This document shows, one piece after another, positions 1 through 11,565 of a stretch of 64,000 bases of DNA. The stretch spans positions 49,701,952-49,765,951 of the forward strand of contig CM075941.1 in assembly GCA_038030265.1 (NCBI GenBank). The letters run 5' to 3'. A program made the translations under genes and the position numbers. How positions within the stretch are numbered: the first letter of the stretch is position 1; each line of letters starts with the position of its first letter. Below the pieces are notes generated by a model. The model searched no databases. It had not been told where the DNA came from and saw nothing but the letters and a program-made list of their open reading frames with translations. Source of the DNA: Corythucha ciliata (lineage: Eukaryota > Arthropoda > Insecta > Hemiptera > Tingidae).

Positions 1-353
1 AAAACTATAAAATGCGAGAAAACAGTCGTATTTTCTCGTTTAACCAAACGTTTTCGCCTCCTAAGTTATACACCTTCACACGGAACACTCAAGTCTCACT
101 TTAGAACATAATAAGCCGTACTGCTTAAAAAAACCCCAGATCCGCCATTGTGCCTAGATGGCGTCCCCTGTTCCTTGCACTCTTGTTTTTGTGTGTGGTT
201 GGATCGGTTTGTTGAGCGAGGGGTTGGAGCGCGCACTCGGATGTTGTCACGAGGATGACGTCACTGAATTGTGAGTAGGCTTGACCGCCAAAAATAAGTT
301 ACTGTCGCTGGAGACGGGGGGATCCAAGGTTGATCAGCGAACGAGTACCCAAG
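1..353. other. Left-edge intergenic DNA, no gene seen
   Basis: I see no exon, RNA gene or clear repeat boundary here. The segment is moderately GC-rich around 160-330 and ends where the repeat tip motif GTGGCGTAGGTAGG begins. Confidence 0.4.
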
Positions 354-535
354 GCAGTGGCGTAGGTAGGAATGTGTCCTGGGAGGGGGGGAACAGATTG
401 AAATCTCGAAGGGTGAGGGGAGAGTAATTTCACGTTTTAGTCATCATTCCACCCAGCCAGCACACTCTTGAATCTGGACATCTTGCTGGCCTCATCATAG
501 CCTCAATCTCTCAGTTAGGGGTGATTTTTGGACTC

Positions 536-1040
536 TACCCGCAAATTAGCGCTTTTCTCAATTTTTGCCGAGTGTATCGTTCATCTCAATTTCAGCCGCA
601 GAGTAGCGGTTTTGTCCCACCCCCTCCCATAGGCGTGAATTTGCGCATTTTCTCAACTTGAGCAGCAAAGTATCGTTTTTATCCCGTTAGCGATGTTTCT
701 CAATTATCCAAGAGTTTTGGCGCCTACCAATTTTTTAATTTTTTTACCGGGGGATTAGCACTTTTCTGAATTATAGCTGGAAATTAACGATTTCCTAAGT
801 GTTTTCATCAGTATTAGCCGCAATATAGGGGGACTTATCACGAATTATTATTTTTCTGGTTCACCATACGCAATGCATGAGCGATTTTTCTCAGTTTACT
901 CGCGAATTAGCGGTTTCTTCGCCTATTGCCATAAATTGTCGCTTTTTTTCAATTTCAGTCTGAAGAGGTGCCTTCAGAATCCGCAAATTATCGTGCATTC
1001 AGTTTTTGGCGAAAATTAGAATTTTTCTCAATTTCAACCA
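536..1040 (-). repeat. Degenerate ~30-bp tandem array, minus orientation
   Basis: Repeated variants of TTCTCAATTTTAGCCGCGAA, followed by TTAGCG, are spaced about 30 bp apart with many substitutions and a few indels. On the minus strand the unit reads roughly CTAATTCGCGGCTAAA then ATTGAGAAAAACG. It is not coding; the short ORFs crossing it are incidental. Confidence 0.7.
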
Positions 1041-1175
1041 CGAATTGGTCTCGTCGTGATGGTGGCAAACATGGGTCATGTCATGTTTTTTTCACGTTTC
1101 AGAACCTCTAGAACACGAATTCAGTGGTCTCCAGGATTCATATACTATATATGTATACTATATAAAATATTATGA
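1036..1175. repeat. Dispersed fragment related to the jockey-like 3' region
   Basis: The block contains TTTCACGTTTCAGAACC, then CTAGAACACGAAT, then an alternating TATA-rich stretch. The same order occurs at 44280-44350 and 47812-47885, next to the jockey-like copies. The match is about 110-130 bp with scattered differences, so this is a third, isolated copy of that end sequence inside foldback-like element 1. Confidence 0.5.
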
Positions 1176-2224
1176 CCGTTTTCTTGTTAGCACGATAACT
1201 CTCGAAGAAATCAATTTAGTGGAACGCGCTTTGGCACAAAAATCAGTTGTCATAAGACACCGGTCGGTATTGCATTTGGGCCAAATCGGTCAAGGTGGAG
1301 GGGGGGAAATTAGGGGTTGAAATGGTCAAAAAATCACTATAAATCACCAGTTGATTCTAGAAGCATCATATTCGGTACGTATACTCCATGTTAGAGTAGC
1401 CTTTGATTCCCATTTTAATTTTTTGAAACAGTCGAAGGGGAGGGGGTGGTCCTTCCGGTGTGGAAGTGTAAAAATAGCGTTGAACTTCACTAGTTCATCT
1501 TAGCGCTCTAAAATTCGACTCAATAATTTAATGCAACCTAAGCCCTGGGTTCCATTGAGATTTATCGAAAACTTTGATGGGAGCGGGGGTGAAATTTCAA
1601 AAAAATCGCTTAAATTCACACGTTTAGGTATTATAAAATAAGGCAAAAAAATTAAATATAACAAAGCCCTTGGAAAACTACCGATACTTTTCAACATTTT
1701 TGAAGAGAGAGGGGTGAAAATAGAGGAAGAAGTTCGGCTTAATGAAACAAATTATGGTATCAAAATTTATACTTCTGGGACGGCTTAGGGTATCCGTATA
1801 CGGAATGAAATGCACTCTTTCCGACCGCCAGCTGCCGGAGCGATTTTTTTTAGAGTAGATAAAAGATTATTTTATTTAATCTTTTAAAATCTTGTCAGCC
1901 AGACGACGGCTTTCTTTTACCTATTGAACTCCAAGACTCACGACACCGCCTCTTCTTAACGTTTCCGTAACTGGAGTTAGGTATATATGGTGAGGAGGGC
2001 GCCAGACGGTAGCGTACCACAGTCCACAGTAGGGTGAGGGGGGCGGCCCGCCTCGGGCCTCCTATCAGACGGGGCCCCCGAAAAGCTTAAATACGGAAAA
2101 ATGAGAATTTATAGGTTCTGTATTCATGGATGTAGGTAAGTGAAAAGGTTGGACGGTTGGACAGCGATTTGGCACCTTTCTACGAATTTCAATCTCTCCT
2201 AACCCAGGATACCAGCAAAAAGTG

Positions 2225-2660
2225 AGGGCTGAATATTAGGGATAGTTTTGGTGGCTCAAATTTTAGAAGATTCGCGCCTTCTTGACGAAAATTCGTGGCT
2301 AACATGGGGAAAATACCCGTTCCCTGTTTCCTTTGGCCCTTTAGCGCACTAATGTGCTGATCGTAAAATGCAACTTGCGCTAACGCGGCAACAACTTTGG
2401 AAAAAGCGCTAGAATTCGTGGCTATAACTGCGAGAAAGCAAAGATTCGTAGTCTCACGATCCAATTCCCGGGCAAAAATTGTAGAAAATCGCTGATTCGC
2501 GGTCTATGGAGGCGGCATTCCACAATGTAGAAATCAACGCAAAAGTGTTTTTTTTTTGGGCCGAGCCCGTGGCTAAAATTGAGAAAACACGCTACTGATT
2601 CAAGGCGCAAAATCGCTGCTAATGTTGACAAAAGCAACGCTAATTAGGATTACGATTAGG
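2225..2660 (+). repeat. Degenerate ~30-bp tandem array, plus orientation
   Basis: Units such as GTGGCTAAAATTGAGAAAAC recur here in the opposite orientation to the array at 536-1040. The units are strongly diverged and interrupted by T- and G-runs. The two arrays would form the arms of an inverted-repeat element. Confidence 0.55.
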
Positions 2661-3415
2661 AAAATGGCAAATTCACAACTGAAATTGCATATAAAAACTA
2701 CTCGCATACTTATATCGCACAATTCACATACATGCATGGTGTTTCAGAATAACTTCAAAAAAATTTTTTTGGGTTAACCCAAACTCAAAAGTAGACCCGA
2801 TTTGCAATCGAAAAGACGAAATACACCATGGTCCGGAACGCAATATTTTTCCAGCTATGATTGTTTAAACGTCTTTAAAGGCATGAGTCACTTTTTGCAA
2901 TAAAATGAGATTTTGTCATTTTCAAGCGACATTTTGACAAATTCTGGAGCAATTACATGGCTATTCGTCATGCGTAGTCATGGCCGGCTGGTCCAGGGTC
3001 CGTGCCTACTAAAAGGCCCAGAAAATTGCTATTTTGCGGAAAAGTATGGTCCAAGAACTTGCTATTTCGAAAATGCTTACAATTTAGCCCCAAAACTCAA
3101 ATTTCGTGAAATAAAGAAAAGGAAATTTCGAGACACCAAAATTACAATTTCTGCCTGAAACTTCAATTCCCGAATATTCAGCCAGAAAACTTCCAATTTT
3201 GGAGATCTTTCTGGGGTTCCGACATCTTGAGGTTGAAGAAACGTAGGTATAGTTTCCTTCTAATATTTGTATAATCCATTCTCTTGTTACTTGCTTGGCA
3301 GCACAATTATTGGAGGAAATGGCAGTGAGGTGGGGGCAAAAGTAAATTATCCCCGGGGCGGCAAGAAAGCCAGATCCGGGCCTGATTACCGAGATTTTGG
3401 TTCGAGAAACCATGA
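2661..3415. other. Intergenic stretch with a weak ~31-bp array
   Basis: No gene recognised. Around 3065-3200 there are loosely repeated phrases of the type CAAATTTCGTG and CCAATTTTGG, at intervals similar to the second array family (16.3, 55.2, 56.9 kb). The match is weak. Confidence 0.3.
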
Positions 3416-3419
3416 AGTG

Positions 3420-3630
3420 TCACCTCTAGAGAACTCTATAAACCGTGAATTAGGGCATTTTCTTCATTTCGGCCAGGACTTTGCATCGCGAAATCGCAAA
3501 TTGGCGTTTTCTTAATTTCAACAGCGATTAATTTCCCAAGTTTAACGTGAATCAGCGCTATTCCTCAGTCTTAGCCGCAAAATGTCCTTTTCTGGATTTC
3601 ATCCGCGAACGGGCGCTTTTTCTCAAGACG
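3420..3630 (-). repeat. Short ~30-bp array, minus orientation
   Basis: Several diverged units of the same family as 536-1040 are present, with phrases like GCGAATTAGGGCATTTTCTT and CGCAAATTGGCGTTTTCTTA. An inverted partner is not obvious, so this may be a solo arm. Confidence 0.5.
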
Positions 3631-3639
3631 TGCGCCTCC

Positions 3640-5984
3640 TCCCCAACTCTGGATCCGTACCTGGCTGCCCACCCCTTGATCACGGGCTGGCTACGCCCCT
3701 GCTTCGGGGTTTTCAATACGGATTTGATTTTTCTTTATTCCTTGAAATGATGTTGTGCGGTAGATGTGAGATTCCAAAGAAAAAGTCGAATTGAAAATTA
3801 ATTGAATTTGCTCTACAATGCCATTCTAGGATGGGGGGGGGGGGCTGCTCACCCTCGTTTCTATCCCTGACAGTTTGAATACGCTGTCCCTTGACCTTGA
3901 CCCCTTGAATGGTTGGCGAACGGTCTTGATAAGTTACCAACGGATGAAGGGACCAACGCGGCACTTCGTAATCGTAATTTTGTTGTTCTTTACTCTTATC
4001 AAGTCCTCGTGCCTTGTCTTAATAATGACGGATAGCTTTATCACCTGGAACGATTGTTTTCTAACCGAAATTGGAAATGGTTGGGATATCGTCGGCTGGA
4101 CGCAACAAGGTAAACTTTCTCTGTTTTTCAAGATCACCCAACTCGCTACCTACACTCTGCCAACAACTTCCATGGTTCCATGTTATTTTCGCTGATTTAT
4201 CAAATAAGGGAAGTTGAGCACGAACCACTTTATTGTATTGTGCCAGCTATTGAAGAGCGACTGAAACTGAAATTGAGAAGGGTGAACTCTAGGTGACAAT
4301 AAAACTCTTCTTCGAGGATAGATCTGAATGACCCTAGCTAGCACGACCGAGTATCATCGAGAACTCCAACTCCAGAAGCAATTAAATTCACTGTGATTTG
4401 TCGAAAAAACAAAACGTATTTAAAATTCACTTGGAGTCGCATTTCCCTCTTTAAATGACCCAAACTTTGTGTTAGTACCTATAGTCATCAATTTCATTCT
4501 CCAGCCCGTTCAACCATCCCCTCCCCGACCTTCACACTGCCGGAATTGAAGTCCTCAATATTCTTATTCAAGGCAAATTAAAGTACTTGATGGAAAAATG
4601 TAGGCGATGCGTAATAAATTGCAACAATATACACAAATTCTTATTTCTTACCTTTTACGAGACGGCCGCTCGTTTCATCTGGCCACCATTCTTGCGCTGC
4701 AGCAAGGGAACATGGTTTTGGAGAATCTACATCTTACCTCGCGCGAGTGGGAAAAATAGGACACGTCCGCGATTTTACCGGAACACAAATATGATTTTAA
4801 TGTTTATTTTCATTCGAAACACACTGTATGAATTCACTTTGGAACGTCATTTTTCAGGATTAAAAGAGGTGACGACAGATGACAGGAACTCCTCAGTCAT
4901 CACTTCAGCCAGGCTGTGTGACGTGACAGGAGAACTGCGAGAAGACAGGTGGCAGCCTGTCTCTTGACGAGTCGTTGTTTCTGTTGGTTGGTAGTCCACG
5001 GGGTTTAATTTTATTTTAGCGAGAATACTTTAAAAGTAATATTTGAATTTAAAAAAATGTATTTTTATTTATGTTTATTAAATAGAAAACCAGCGTATTC
5101 AGAAAAATTAATTTATGCTAATGTAGATTATGGATTCTCGCGCCTGCGCCGCTCGTATGACACCTGGAGCCCGTCTTCTACTTCAAGGTCGTTGTGAAAT
5201 CTCAGGCCTTTCCTCTCGCTCTCGGCCTCTCGGTGGTCGGCTGGTCGCCATTACGGCGTCGTTATTCAAGCAATTCAACAAGTCGAGTGCTCTTTATTTT
5301 TTCGTGCGTGAATACTGTTTGGAGATTGGACGATGGGAACTTGACATCTGTTTAAATCGTGAGTACAAATTTTTTTATATTTGCACGCGTAAACTGTGCC
5401 CCAAATTGTCCGCTAAACGATTGGAACTTGCCAATTCCAACTTCTCAACGCTCAAACCAGCTCCACATCGCGGTCGGGCAAGGAGGGGGTCCTCTTTTTT
5501 GTTAAATTCATAGCGACGTCACTTCCAGCTGCTGTCCGTATTTTCTGGCCGGGCCGTACAAATAGAAGTTTATTTTTTCGAATAATTCTGCCTAAATTAT
5601 CCGAAAAATCTGAAATCGAGTTTATTTGAGAGGGCCTCGCGCCAATTTACGCCTCTTCACTCAGGCCGAGCCCGTACGACGTTTAGAACAATCTATCAAT
5701 CTCACCGCCCTCCTACCACCCATCACCCATTTCACAGTTCCATTGGCATGATCAAACTAATAATTGCTGGGGGGGGGGGGCAAGTTGCACTTGAAAAACA
5801 AAAAACTTTTCGCTCTCTCATCTAGTTTGTTTGGATTTTAGGATTGCAGAAATTACCTACAGCTTCCTGGATTTGGAGTTGAGTACTAGTTGAACTGTTG
5901 GAAAAGTGGACTTTCTTTTGGACATGGTTGGTCTAAAAGCTACGTGTACACTTGAGAGATAATCTCGAAACATGTCTCCGACAG
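3640..5984. other. Gene-free stretch
   Basis: No supported gene. Open frames at 3875-4195, 4587-4967 and 5130-5513 (+) lack recognisable domains or splice-linked neighbours. There are G-runs at about 3832-3843 and 5768-5779. Confidence 0.35.
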
Positions 5985-6135
5985 GGGCGTAGGTAGGAAT
6001 TTGCCCTGGGGGGGGGGGTCAGATTGAAATCTCGGCACGTTGGGGGGGGGGGGAATTTCACATTTTAGCCATCATTCCAGGATAGTACCTTCTTCCACAC
6101 ACAGGGTACACTCTTGAATACATATACCTACTGGA
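5985..6135 (+). repeat. Solo tip module of the foldback-like family
   Basis: It begins GGGGCGTAGGTAGGAATTTG, continues through a G-run and AGATTGAAATCTCG, then a second G-run and AATTTCACATTTTAGCCATC. It is collinear with 358-470 and with the reverse complement of 19200-19315, but no 30-bp array follows. This looks like an isolated end or a deletion derivative. Confidence 0.65.
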
Positions 6136-6594
6136 CATCTTCCTGGTCTGCGTCTATCGTAGACTTGTCCGAGGACAAAATTGCTATTAATTCGAGAATT
6201 TATTCCTTTTCGATGAATTCTCCCCCGTTATGGAATGAGTAGAGGCTTGCCCGCTAGTCTCAAGAAGTCCTCCTCGATGCAGATCGACAAAATCGATGAT
6301 ATAATCCAAAACGCCCACTTTTAACCAACTTAAGACGCTGGTGGCCATTCAGTGAAGTTGAGGGGAACCGGCTATTATACATTGGTCAAATGAGAATTCT
6401 CCACGGGACTCACGTGACCGGCTCACACTCACACCGAAATACTCAGAGGAACCTTAAAAATCATTCAGATAAGGGGCGATTTTGGAGGAAATGACCAAAA
6501 TTTAGAAATGGACGAATCCGCGCATCGTGGGGTTTCTGCAGACACAGAACCAGAAAATTCAGCGTATTTTCAATCAGAAGAGTCGATGATGATA

Positions 6595-6960
6595 ATTAAA
6601 TGAATTTTTGGAGTAAAAACATTCATTTTATTGCACTTTTGCCTGCTAGTTTCGGGGTACGCATTCCATTATCAAGGTATCCTGGATTCCTGGCAGAGAC
6701 AAATCTCTCTGCCACATGTCAACACAAAATTCCCAAAAATCTTGAGGATGGACGTATGTACATGGAAACTTGTTTCTCAACATCGAGAAGAGTTGAGGTA
6801 CATGTTTCCATGCGCGTCCGACCTCAGGATTTTTGAAAATTGTGTCTTGACATATATTGTATAGTTGGCAAACGTGCAATAAAATGAATGCTTTTACTTA
6901 AAAAAAAAAAACATGTATAATTACCTAAAGTTTACTTCAACGTTCACTAAATAATAAAAA
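6595..6960 (+). repeat. Dispersed repeat X, copy 1
   Basis: The segment containing TTTCGGGGTA, GACAAATCTCT, CACATGTCAACACAAAATTC and GGAAACTTGTTTCTC recurs in the same order at about 56410-56535. Its first ~60 bp also resemble 55612-55670. It ends in an A-rich stretch. No coding capacity was recognised. Confidence 0.5.
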
Positions 6961-7878
6961 TTAGCCGTTGAAGATACTGACACAGTTGCAGTGTTACAGG
7001 CCACATTCGCCCGCTTACAGAAGCTGAACCAATTTTCCGCACATGATAATCACGGAATCCACAGGCCAGAAGTCCAAGGAAGCGGCTCGGTACACCCGGA
7101 CTTCGCCGGGACATTTGGAGTCGAGAAAATCTGCTTAACTGCAACGCGAAACGCTCATTTTTGGACATTTGTATACGAGTTGATTCTTGCCTAATACTGA
7201 GTTGGAATTCTTTGAACATTTCCACGTTTGAACGTTTCCACCTTCAGCAAATATTCTGTCAAACGGCGCGGCGTCAGCAGCAGTAACTGTGTGTGGTTTG
7301 AGCGTCCTCCAATTTTTTTACCTATCGTTTCCGCAAATGACTCCTCGGGGAGAAGTGACTAGTACTTTTCGATAACTCGAGATAACTGTCAGCAATATTC
7401 TTTAGATCAGTGCGAGTGATAACTGTTTGCATTTTCAGCGTGCTCGGGTAATTTTTTATGCCGATTCCGCAAGCATTGCGGGTTTTCCGCAAATTAGATC
7501 CTCCCTAGTCTGACGGTTGGAGAGTGGAAAGGAAATGCATTTGAGCGCTGACTCTTTTGGAACACTTTACAAATAAACGCACCCACACACTGATACACTT
7601 TAGTGGGGCAAGAAAAATGAGGAAAATTAAAACTTGTAGCTCTGGGGGGGGGGGATATATTTCCCATATATCCCCCCGTACATTCGCCCATGGTCTCCGG
7701 ACCGTTTACACACACATAAGACTATTGTTCATCTCTGACACCTCTGAGACTAAAGTCTCGAGACCACTGTCAGGATCTGTTTATACTTGAGACAACCAGT
7801 GAATAGTAAAATAATGAATGATGAAGACGATAGGGGTAGAACCCACCGAACAATCGAGAAAAAATTGCACCGAGGGTG

Positions 7879-7949
7879 CGGTCGAGTCTCCGTTTCGACC
7901 TCAGACCTTCAGCTACCTGAGTTACTCGGTCCTGGTCTCATCAGACCGG
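7879..7949 (-). ncRNA. Hammerhead-ribozyme-like motif (minus strand), probably decayed
   Basis: On the minus strand CTGATGA (7938-7944) is followed directly by GACC, a ~33-nt loop, then GGTC abutting GAAAC (7892-7900). This gives a hammerhead core with a perfect 4-bp stem II exactly where the family has it. CGGT just before the core can pair with ACCG at 7879-7882 as stem I. Stem III is not convincing, and the base before stem I would be G, which is not a permitted cleavage-site base. A degenerate element-borne ribozyme, for example from a retrozyme or Penelope-like element, is the best guess; chance is not excluded. Confidence 0.3.
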
Positions 7950-8079
7950 CAATTGAGCCGAGCACTGACTTACTGAGCCGATGAACCGACCCTCGCCGGG
8001 GGCGGAGGTGCCACTGCACTGCGATCGCCGCCCCCCCCCCCGGCGCTCAACCCAACCCGGCAAAACCGAGTCAGGGAGG

Positions 8080-8158
8080 AACCGGCTCATCAGGACTGAT
8101 GAGGACCGTGAGGGCGGAACGACGGGGACTGGGGATGTTGTAGCTAGGCGTCACGGTT
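8080..8158 (+). ncRNA. Hammerhead-ribozyme-like motif (plus strand), probably inactive
   Basis: CTGATGA (8096-8102) is followed by a short stem II closed by a GTGA tetraloop (8108-8111), then CGGAAC where the family has CGAAAC (one core A replaced by G). Next is a possible short stem III ending in GTC (8150-8152), the usual cleavage triplet. AACCG (8080-8084) pairs with CGGTT (8154-8158) as stem I, but about 11 extra bases lie between stem I and the core, so activity is unlikely. The order of conserved parts matches a type I hammerhead. Confidence 0.35.
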
Positions 8159-8279
8159 GAGTTCAATAATGAACGATGAAGACGTTGGTGGTAAGAACCA
8201 CCAAACCAGTGCCGGCCTTGGACATTTGGCGCCCCCGGGCGAATTTTTCACCAGGGCCCCTATAAAGTCACGGCCGTTC

Positions 8280-9110
8280 AGAATAAGCCGCGATTTGGCG
8301 TTTTTTTCCATTTTAACCGCGAATTAGATTTTTTTCTACACTTCAGCGCTTCTTTTCAATTTCATCAGGTAAGTAGGTATTTGTCTCCATTTCAGCGGTG
8401 AATAAGCGATTTTTCTTAATTTTTGCCGTATATTATAGCGCTTTTTCGAAATTAGCCATCAAATTGCCTCCGGAAACCGCGGCTTGACATTTTCTGTCAA
8501 TGAGCAAATTTCCTCAAATTAACCCACAAAACCCACAAAATTTAGCCGCGAATTGGAGTTTTTCCTTTTTTCTCATTTTAGCCGCTAATTATAGATTTTT
8601 CTACATTTCAGGCACGAATTGGAGTTTTTTCCTAATTTTCGCCGCAAATTGCCCAACGTTTTTCTGAATTTGGCCGCGGATTATCAGTTTTTTTTTATAC
8701 TTTCTAGCCCGAGGTTGTACCATCAGAATCTGCGAATTTGACGTTTTCTCAATTAAACCGCGAATTAGCGTGTTCTCCTCACTTCAGCGCTTCTTCTCAA
8801 TTTTATTTGATTAGCGAATTAGCGATTTTGCTCCATTTTAGCCGCGGAGTAGGGATCATTTCTCATATTAGCTGTAAATTAGCGATTTTTCTGAATTTTT
8901 GTAGCGAATTAGCATTTTCTCGCTTTTAACTATACATTAGTGCTTTTTCTCATTTTGAGTCACGAACTTGCCTTATTCTATCGTCTAGCCTCTAAAGCGC
9001 TCTTTCTACACGTTACCCACGGAAGCTTCAAGAAACTTTAGCCTCGAAGTATTTTTCTTAATTTTAGCCGTAATTTAGCGCCTTTTCTCGCTTCTTTCCG
9101 TGAATCAGTA
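8280..9110 (-). repeat. Degenerate ~30-bp array, minus orientation
   Basis: More than twenty diverged units are present, e.g. TTTTAGCCGCGAATTGGAGT and TTAGCCGCTAATTATAG. Unit spacing is about 28-33 bp, with occasional longer gaps. Confidence 0.7.
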
Positions 9111-9834
9111 GCGTGGGAGCGATGGGGGTGGACCAGTTTGGGCCCTCTTCCAGAGGGTGCCAAGGAAAAGCTTAAAGGTAGAAAAATTAGGATTTTTAGG
9201 TGAAAAGGAGTTTTGGTACGCGGTTGGACATAACGATATTGGCTCCTTTTGACAATGAGGAAGTAACATAAAAAATAAAAATCGCTGGAGACATTTTTTT
9301 TCTAAAGAAAATGACTAAATAAGACCAGAAATTGAATATTAGTGCGTAAATGATTGATTTCGATTTATAGCAAAATAATAAAACTCGCCAATTTTTTTTG
9401 TTACCTTAAACGGCCGGTCTGTGACTCGTGACGTAGCTAAGGGGTCGTGACCCCTCCCAACCCTCCGCATCATGGCTGTTATCATGTGTTGCCCCTTCTT
9501 GTCCCTCCCCTTTCACTAAAGTCCTATTGTTTGATTTGGGGGAAGCTATTGTGAAGATCATGCGAATGCTGTTATTACGTCATCACTCATCAGTCTATCT
9601 AGCCTATTTCAAATGGGTCCCGCAACCCAATAGTTTTAAAAATTAATAAAAAAATATAGGGCCCGATTTTATTTGGACGGATCGTGTTTTCATGAGTTTT
9701 CGTAACCAAGCTATCACGACGGCATGATTTTGGAAAATGTGTTACTTCCTCATTTTCAGTCCAAATGTGACTGAGGTCGGATTGGGTGTTGCTGAATAGT
9801 ATATTTAGCCCACAAAAGTGCTACTCTGATGCCT

Positions 9835-10230
9835 CAAATTGAGAGAAATAGCGCTTTTTTCGGGGTAACTTCACGGCTAAAATAGAGAGAATACGCCGAT
9901 CCCCAGTTTTTTTAGGTTCTTAAGCGGATGTACTAGATGAGAAAAAGCACTAATATGCTGTTATTGGGGCAAGTTTGCAGCAAACATTTTGTGGCTAAAA
10001 CTGTGAAAAGGCGTTCATTCAAGGTATATCTCGATCAAACTTTCAGACTAAAAATGAGAAAAAAATTGCTGATTCGCGGTGTGTAGATATGCCACTCAAA
10101 GGTTAAAATGAAGAGAAAAACGCTAATTAACGACTGAAATTTGGAAGATTGTCCATTTAGCAGCTAAAATTGGGGCAACCGCTAATCCACGGGGAAAATT
10201 GAGAAAATCGCTAATGAAATGAATTTGACC
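9835..10230 (+). repeat. Degenerate ~30-bp array, plus orientation
   Basis: Units such as GGCTAAAATAGAGAGAATAC and AGCTAAAATTGGGGCAACCG are inverted relative to 8280-9110. They are more eroded than the left arm. Confidence 0.55.
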
Positions 10231-10399
10231 CTTACTAAGGTGCGCCCCATGTGAAAGGCTAACGCTCATCTTGTTACGCCCCTAGACTGATCTTAGCCTT
10301 CGGCCAGATCGCGGAACGAAACCAAGCGAGTTGGAAAGCGCGATTGAGAGTGAGAAGTGGGCGACGTAACACTCTCGCCCTTGATCCTTGCTCCTCGAT

Positions 10400-10925
10400 T
10401 ACTAGATCGTAAAACGAAGAAGAAATTGAGATTTATAGCTCCTAGTCCTAGCTCGAAGCGCGTGATGCTGAAGAAGCTGTTCCCGTAGGGTGACCAGACG
10501 TGAAATTGTTTTCCGAGACGCCTGGCACCAAAAACTCGGGCGCTTGCGAGACTGAAAGTAGGACACAGCAGTAGGATGCCTGAAAACCAGTTTTACAAGC
10601 CAAGGCCAATCATTGGGCACCTCTATAGTTCATACTCAGTGGTATCCGGACTCGGAGGAGCTAGCACGCCTCCTGAAACCCTTGTTCCCTAGACACTCCA
10701 GCACTCGGACCCCCTGAGGTCGATATTACAATTCTTGCTGCGAGGAGTCTATCGCATTCGCAAGCGAAATGTCTCGTAGTATTCTCCTGCAGACCGCACC
10801 TCTCACACGTTTGGTCCCCAACTACCCAAAATGACGTTTTTAATATGATGCTACAGCTTAACAGTTGACTCTCCTGTACTGCGGTCTCAAACTGGTGTCC
10901 CGCTGCCACATCTGGAATGGGCCGC
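10400..10925 (-). pseudogene. Possible LINE C-terminal tail fragment
   Basis: The minus-strand frame at 10661-10909 contains TCERCGLQENTTRHFACECD, a C-x2-C, H, C cluster like the zinc-finger-like tail of several LINE ORF2 proteins. A second frame (10402-10620) continues in a different phase. No reverse-transcriptase motifs are adjacent, so if real this is a short dead remnant. Low confidence. Confidence 0.35.
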
Positions 10926-10929
10926 GGGA

Positions 10930-11427
10930 CCTGGTTTTAATAATATTGATTAAAAAAATTGGATCAAAATAGAATAAAATTGAAACTTGTTAAAACAGGT
11001 TTAATTTATAGTGATTAAGTTACAAAGACTCCAAGGGGGGGGGGGAATGATCGCTTTGCGATGTCATTGGTATCGGCTTACTTTTTCAACCATGCGAGGT
11101 ACGCCTTCAAAGAGACAAGGGTCTTCCTTGCACGCCAGAGGCTTGGATTGAATAGAAAGCGTCCACGGGAAAGTTCGTGCGAGGGGTTCATAGTGGCGAA
11201 TGATATCGAAATCGCAGTGCAACCCCAGCAAGGCTTGTCTGATCCCGAAAATCTGATTAAATTTTCGGATCCATTGTGCATTGAAAACCTATGATACGCA
11301 GTCCTGGTTCTTAGGCAAATTTTTTGTTGCGAAAATCACCAATGGTCGATTCTACGATTTAGGCCAATTTTTTCTGTGTGATTCACATAAAAGCCCTATA
11401 GTCGAAATGAGCCACAGAAGGAATTAA
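10930..11427. other. Gene-free stretch
   Basis: Nothing recognisable apart from a G-run near 11036-11045. The opposed ORFs at 11061-11294 (+) and 11078-11281 (-) are mutual shadows without recognisable domains. Confidence 0.3.
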
Positions 11428-11565
11428 GGGGGCCTGTTCTATGAACTGTCACTATCACTGTCTCTTTCCACCCGTCCTCCCCTTCAACAAGTGATTTAAT
11501 TCGGGGCGGACGGGTGGAAAAGGATATTCCTAGGAACACTAAAATCTTACAGAACAGGCCCCAAG
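11428..11565. mobile_element. Small inverted-repeat element (MITE-like)
   Basis: GGGGCCTGTTCTATGAA near 11429 is matched inverted by TTACAGAACAGGCCCC near 11549-11564. Inside, CCACCCGTCC and GGACGGGTGG form a second hairpin. About 138 bp, no coding capacity. The flanking target duplication is unclear. Confidence 0.55.

Larger units (their letters stand above)
354..2660. mobile_element. Foldback-like element 1 with arms made of ~30-bp tandem units
   Basis: The left tip (about 354-535) carries GTGGCGTAGGTAGG, a G-run and a conserved ~150-bp module that recurs inverted at 19150-19318 and alone at 5985-6135. Next comes an array of ~30-bp units in one orientation (536-1040), then a central G/C-rich module (about 2030-2200) containing AAAAGCTTAAA, then the same unit in the opposite orientation (2225-2660). 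Array, G-rich centre and inverted array recur at 8.2-10.3 and 16.6-19.3 kb, so I treat it as one element class. No transposase ORF is visible. The right tip is not clear, and 1190-2030 is unassigned. Drosophila Foldback elements also have inverted arms built of short tandem units; homology to them is not claimed. Confidence 0.5.
7797..8215. repeat. Repeat bearing two related end segments
   Basis: The phrase ATAATGAATGATGAAGACGA near 7811 recurs as ATAATGAACGATGAAGACGT near 8166, each followed by an imperfect GG(T)GGTA/ACCACC inverted repeat. Between them lie both hammerhead-like motifs and a C-run (about 8030-8041). The direct repeats suggest the ends of one small element about 360 bp apart. 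Confidence 0.4.
8216..10275. mobile_element. Foldback-like element 2 with ~30-bp array arms
   Basis: A minus-orientation array (about 8280-9110) is followed by a central module (about 9105-9260, with AAAAGCTTAAA and AGGAGTTTTGGTACGCGGTT). After about 570 bp of AT-rich spacer comes a plus-orientation array (about 9835-10230). The right tip near 10255-10270 reads TTGTTACGCCCCTA, which resembles 35638-35650. The central module matches the one at 2030-2200 in order and content. No ORF looks like a transposase. Confidence 0.55.

Noticed and set aside
3875..4195. 106-codon plus-strand frame with a GT after a Trp-rich segment
   Set aside because: A possible exon in appearance, but no acceptor, neighbour or family motif could be found; left unannotated.
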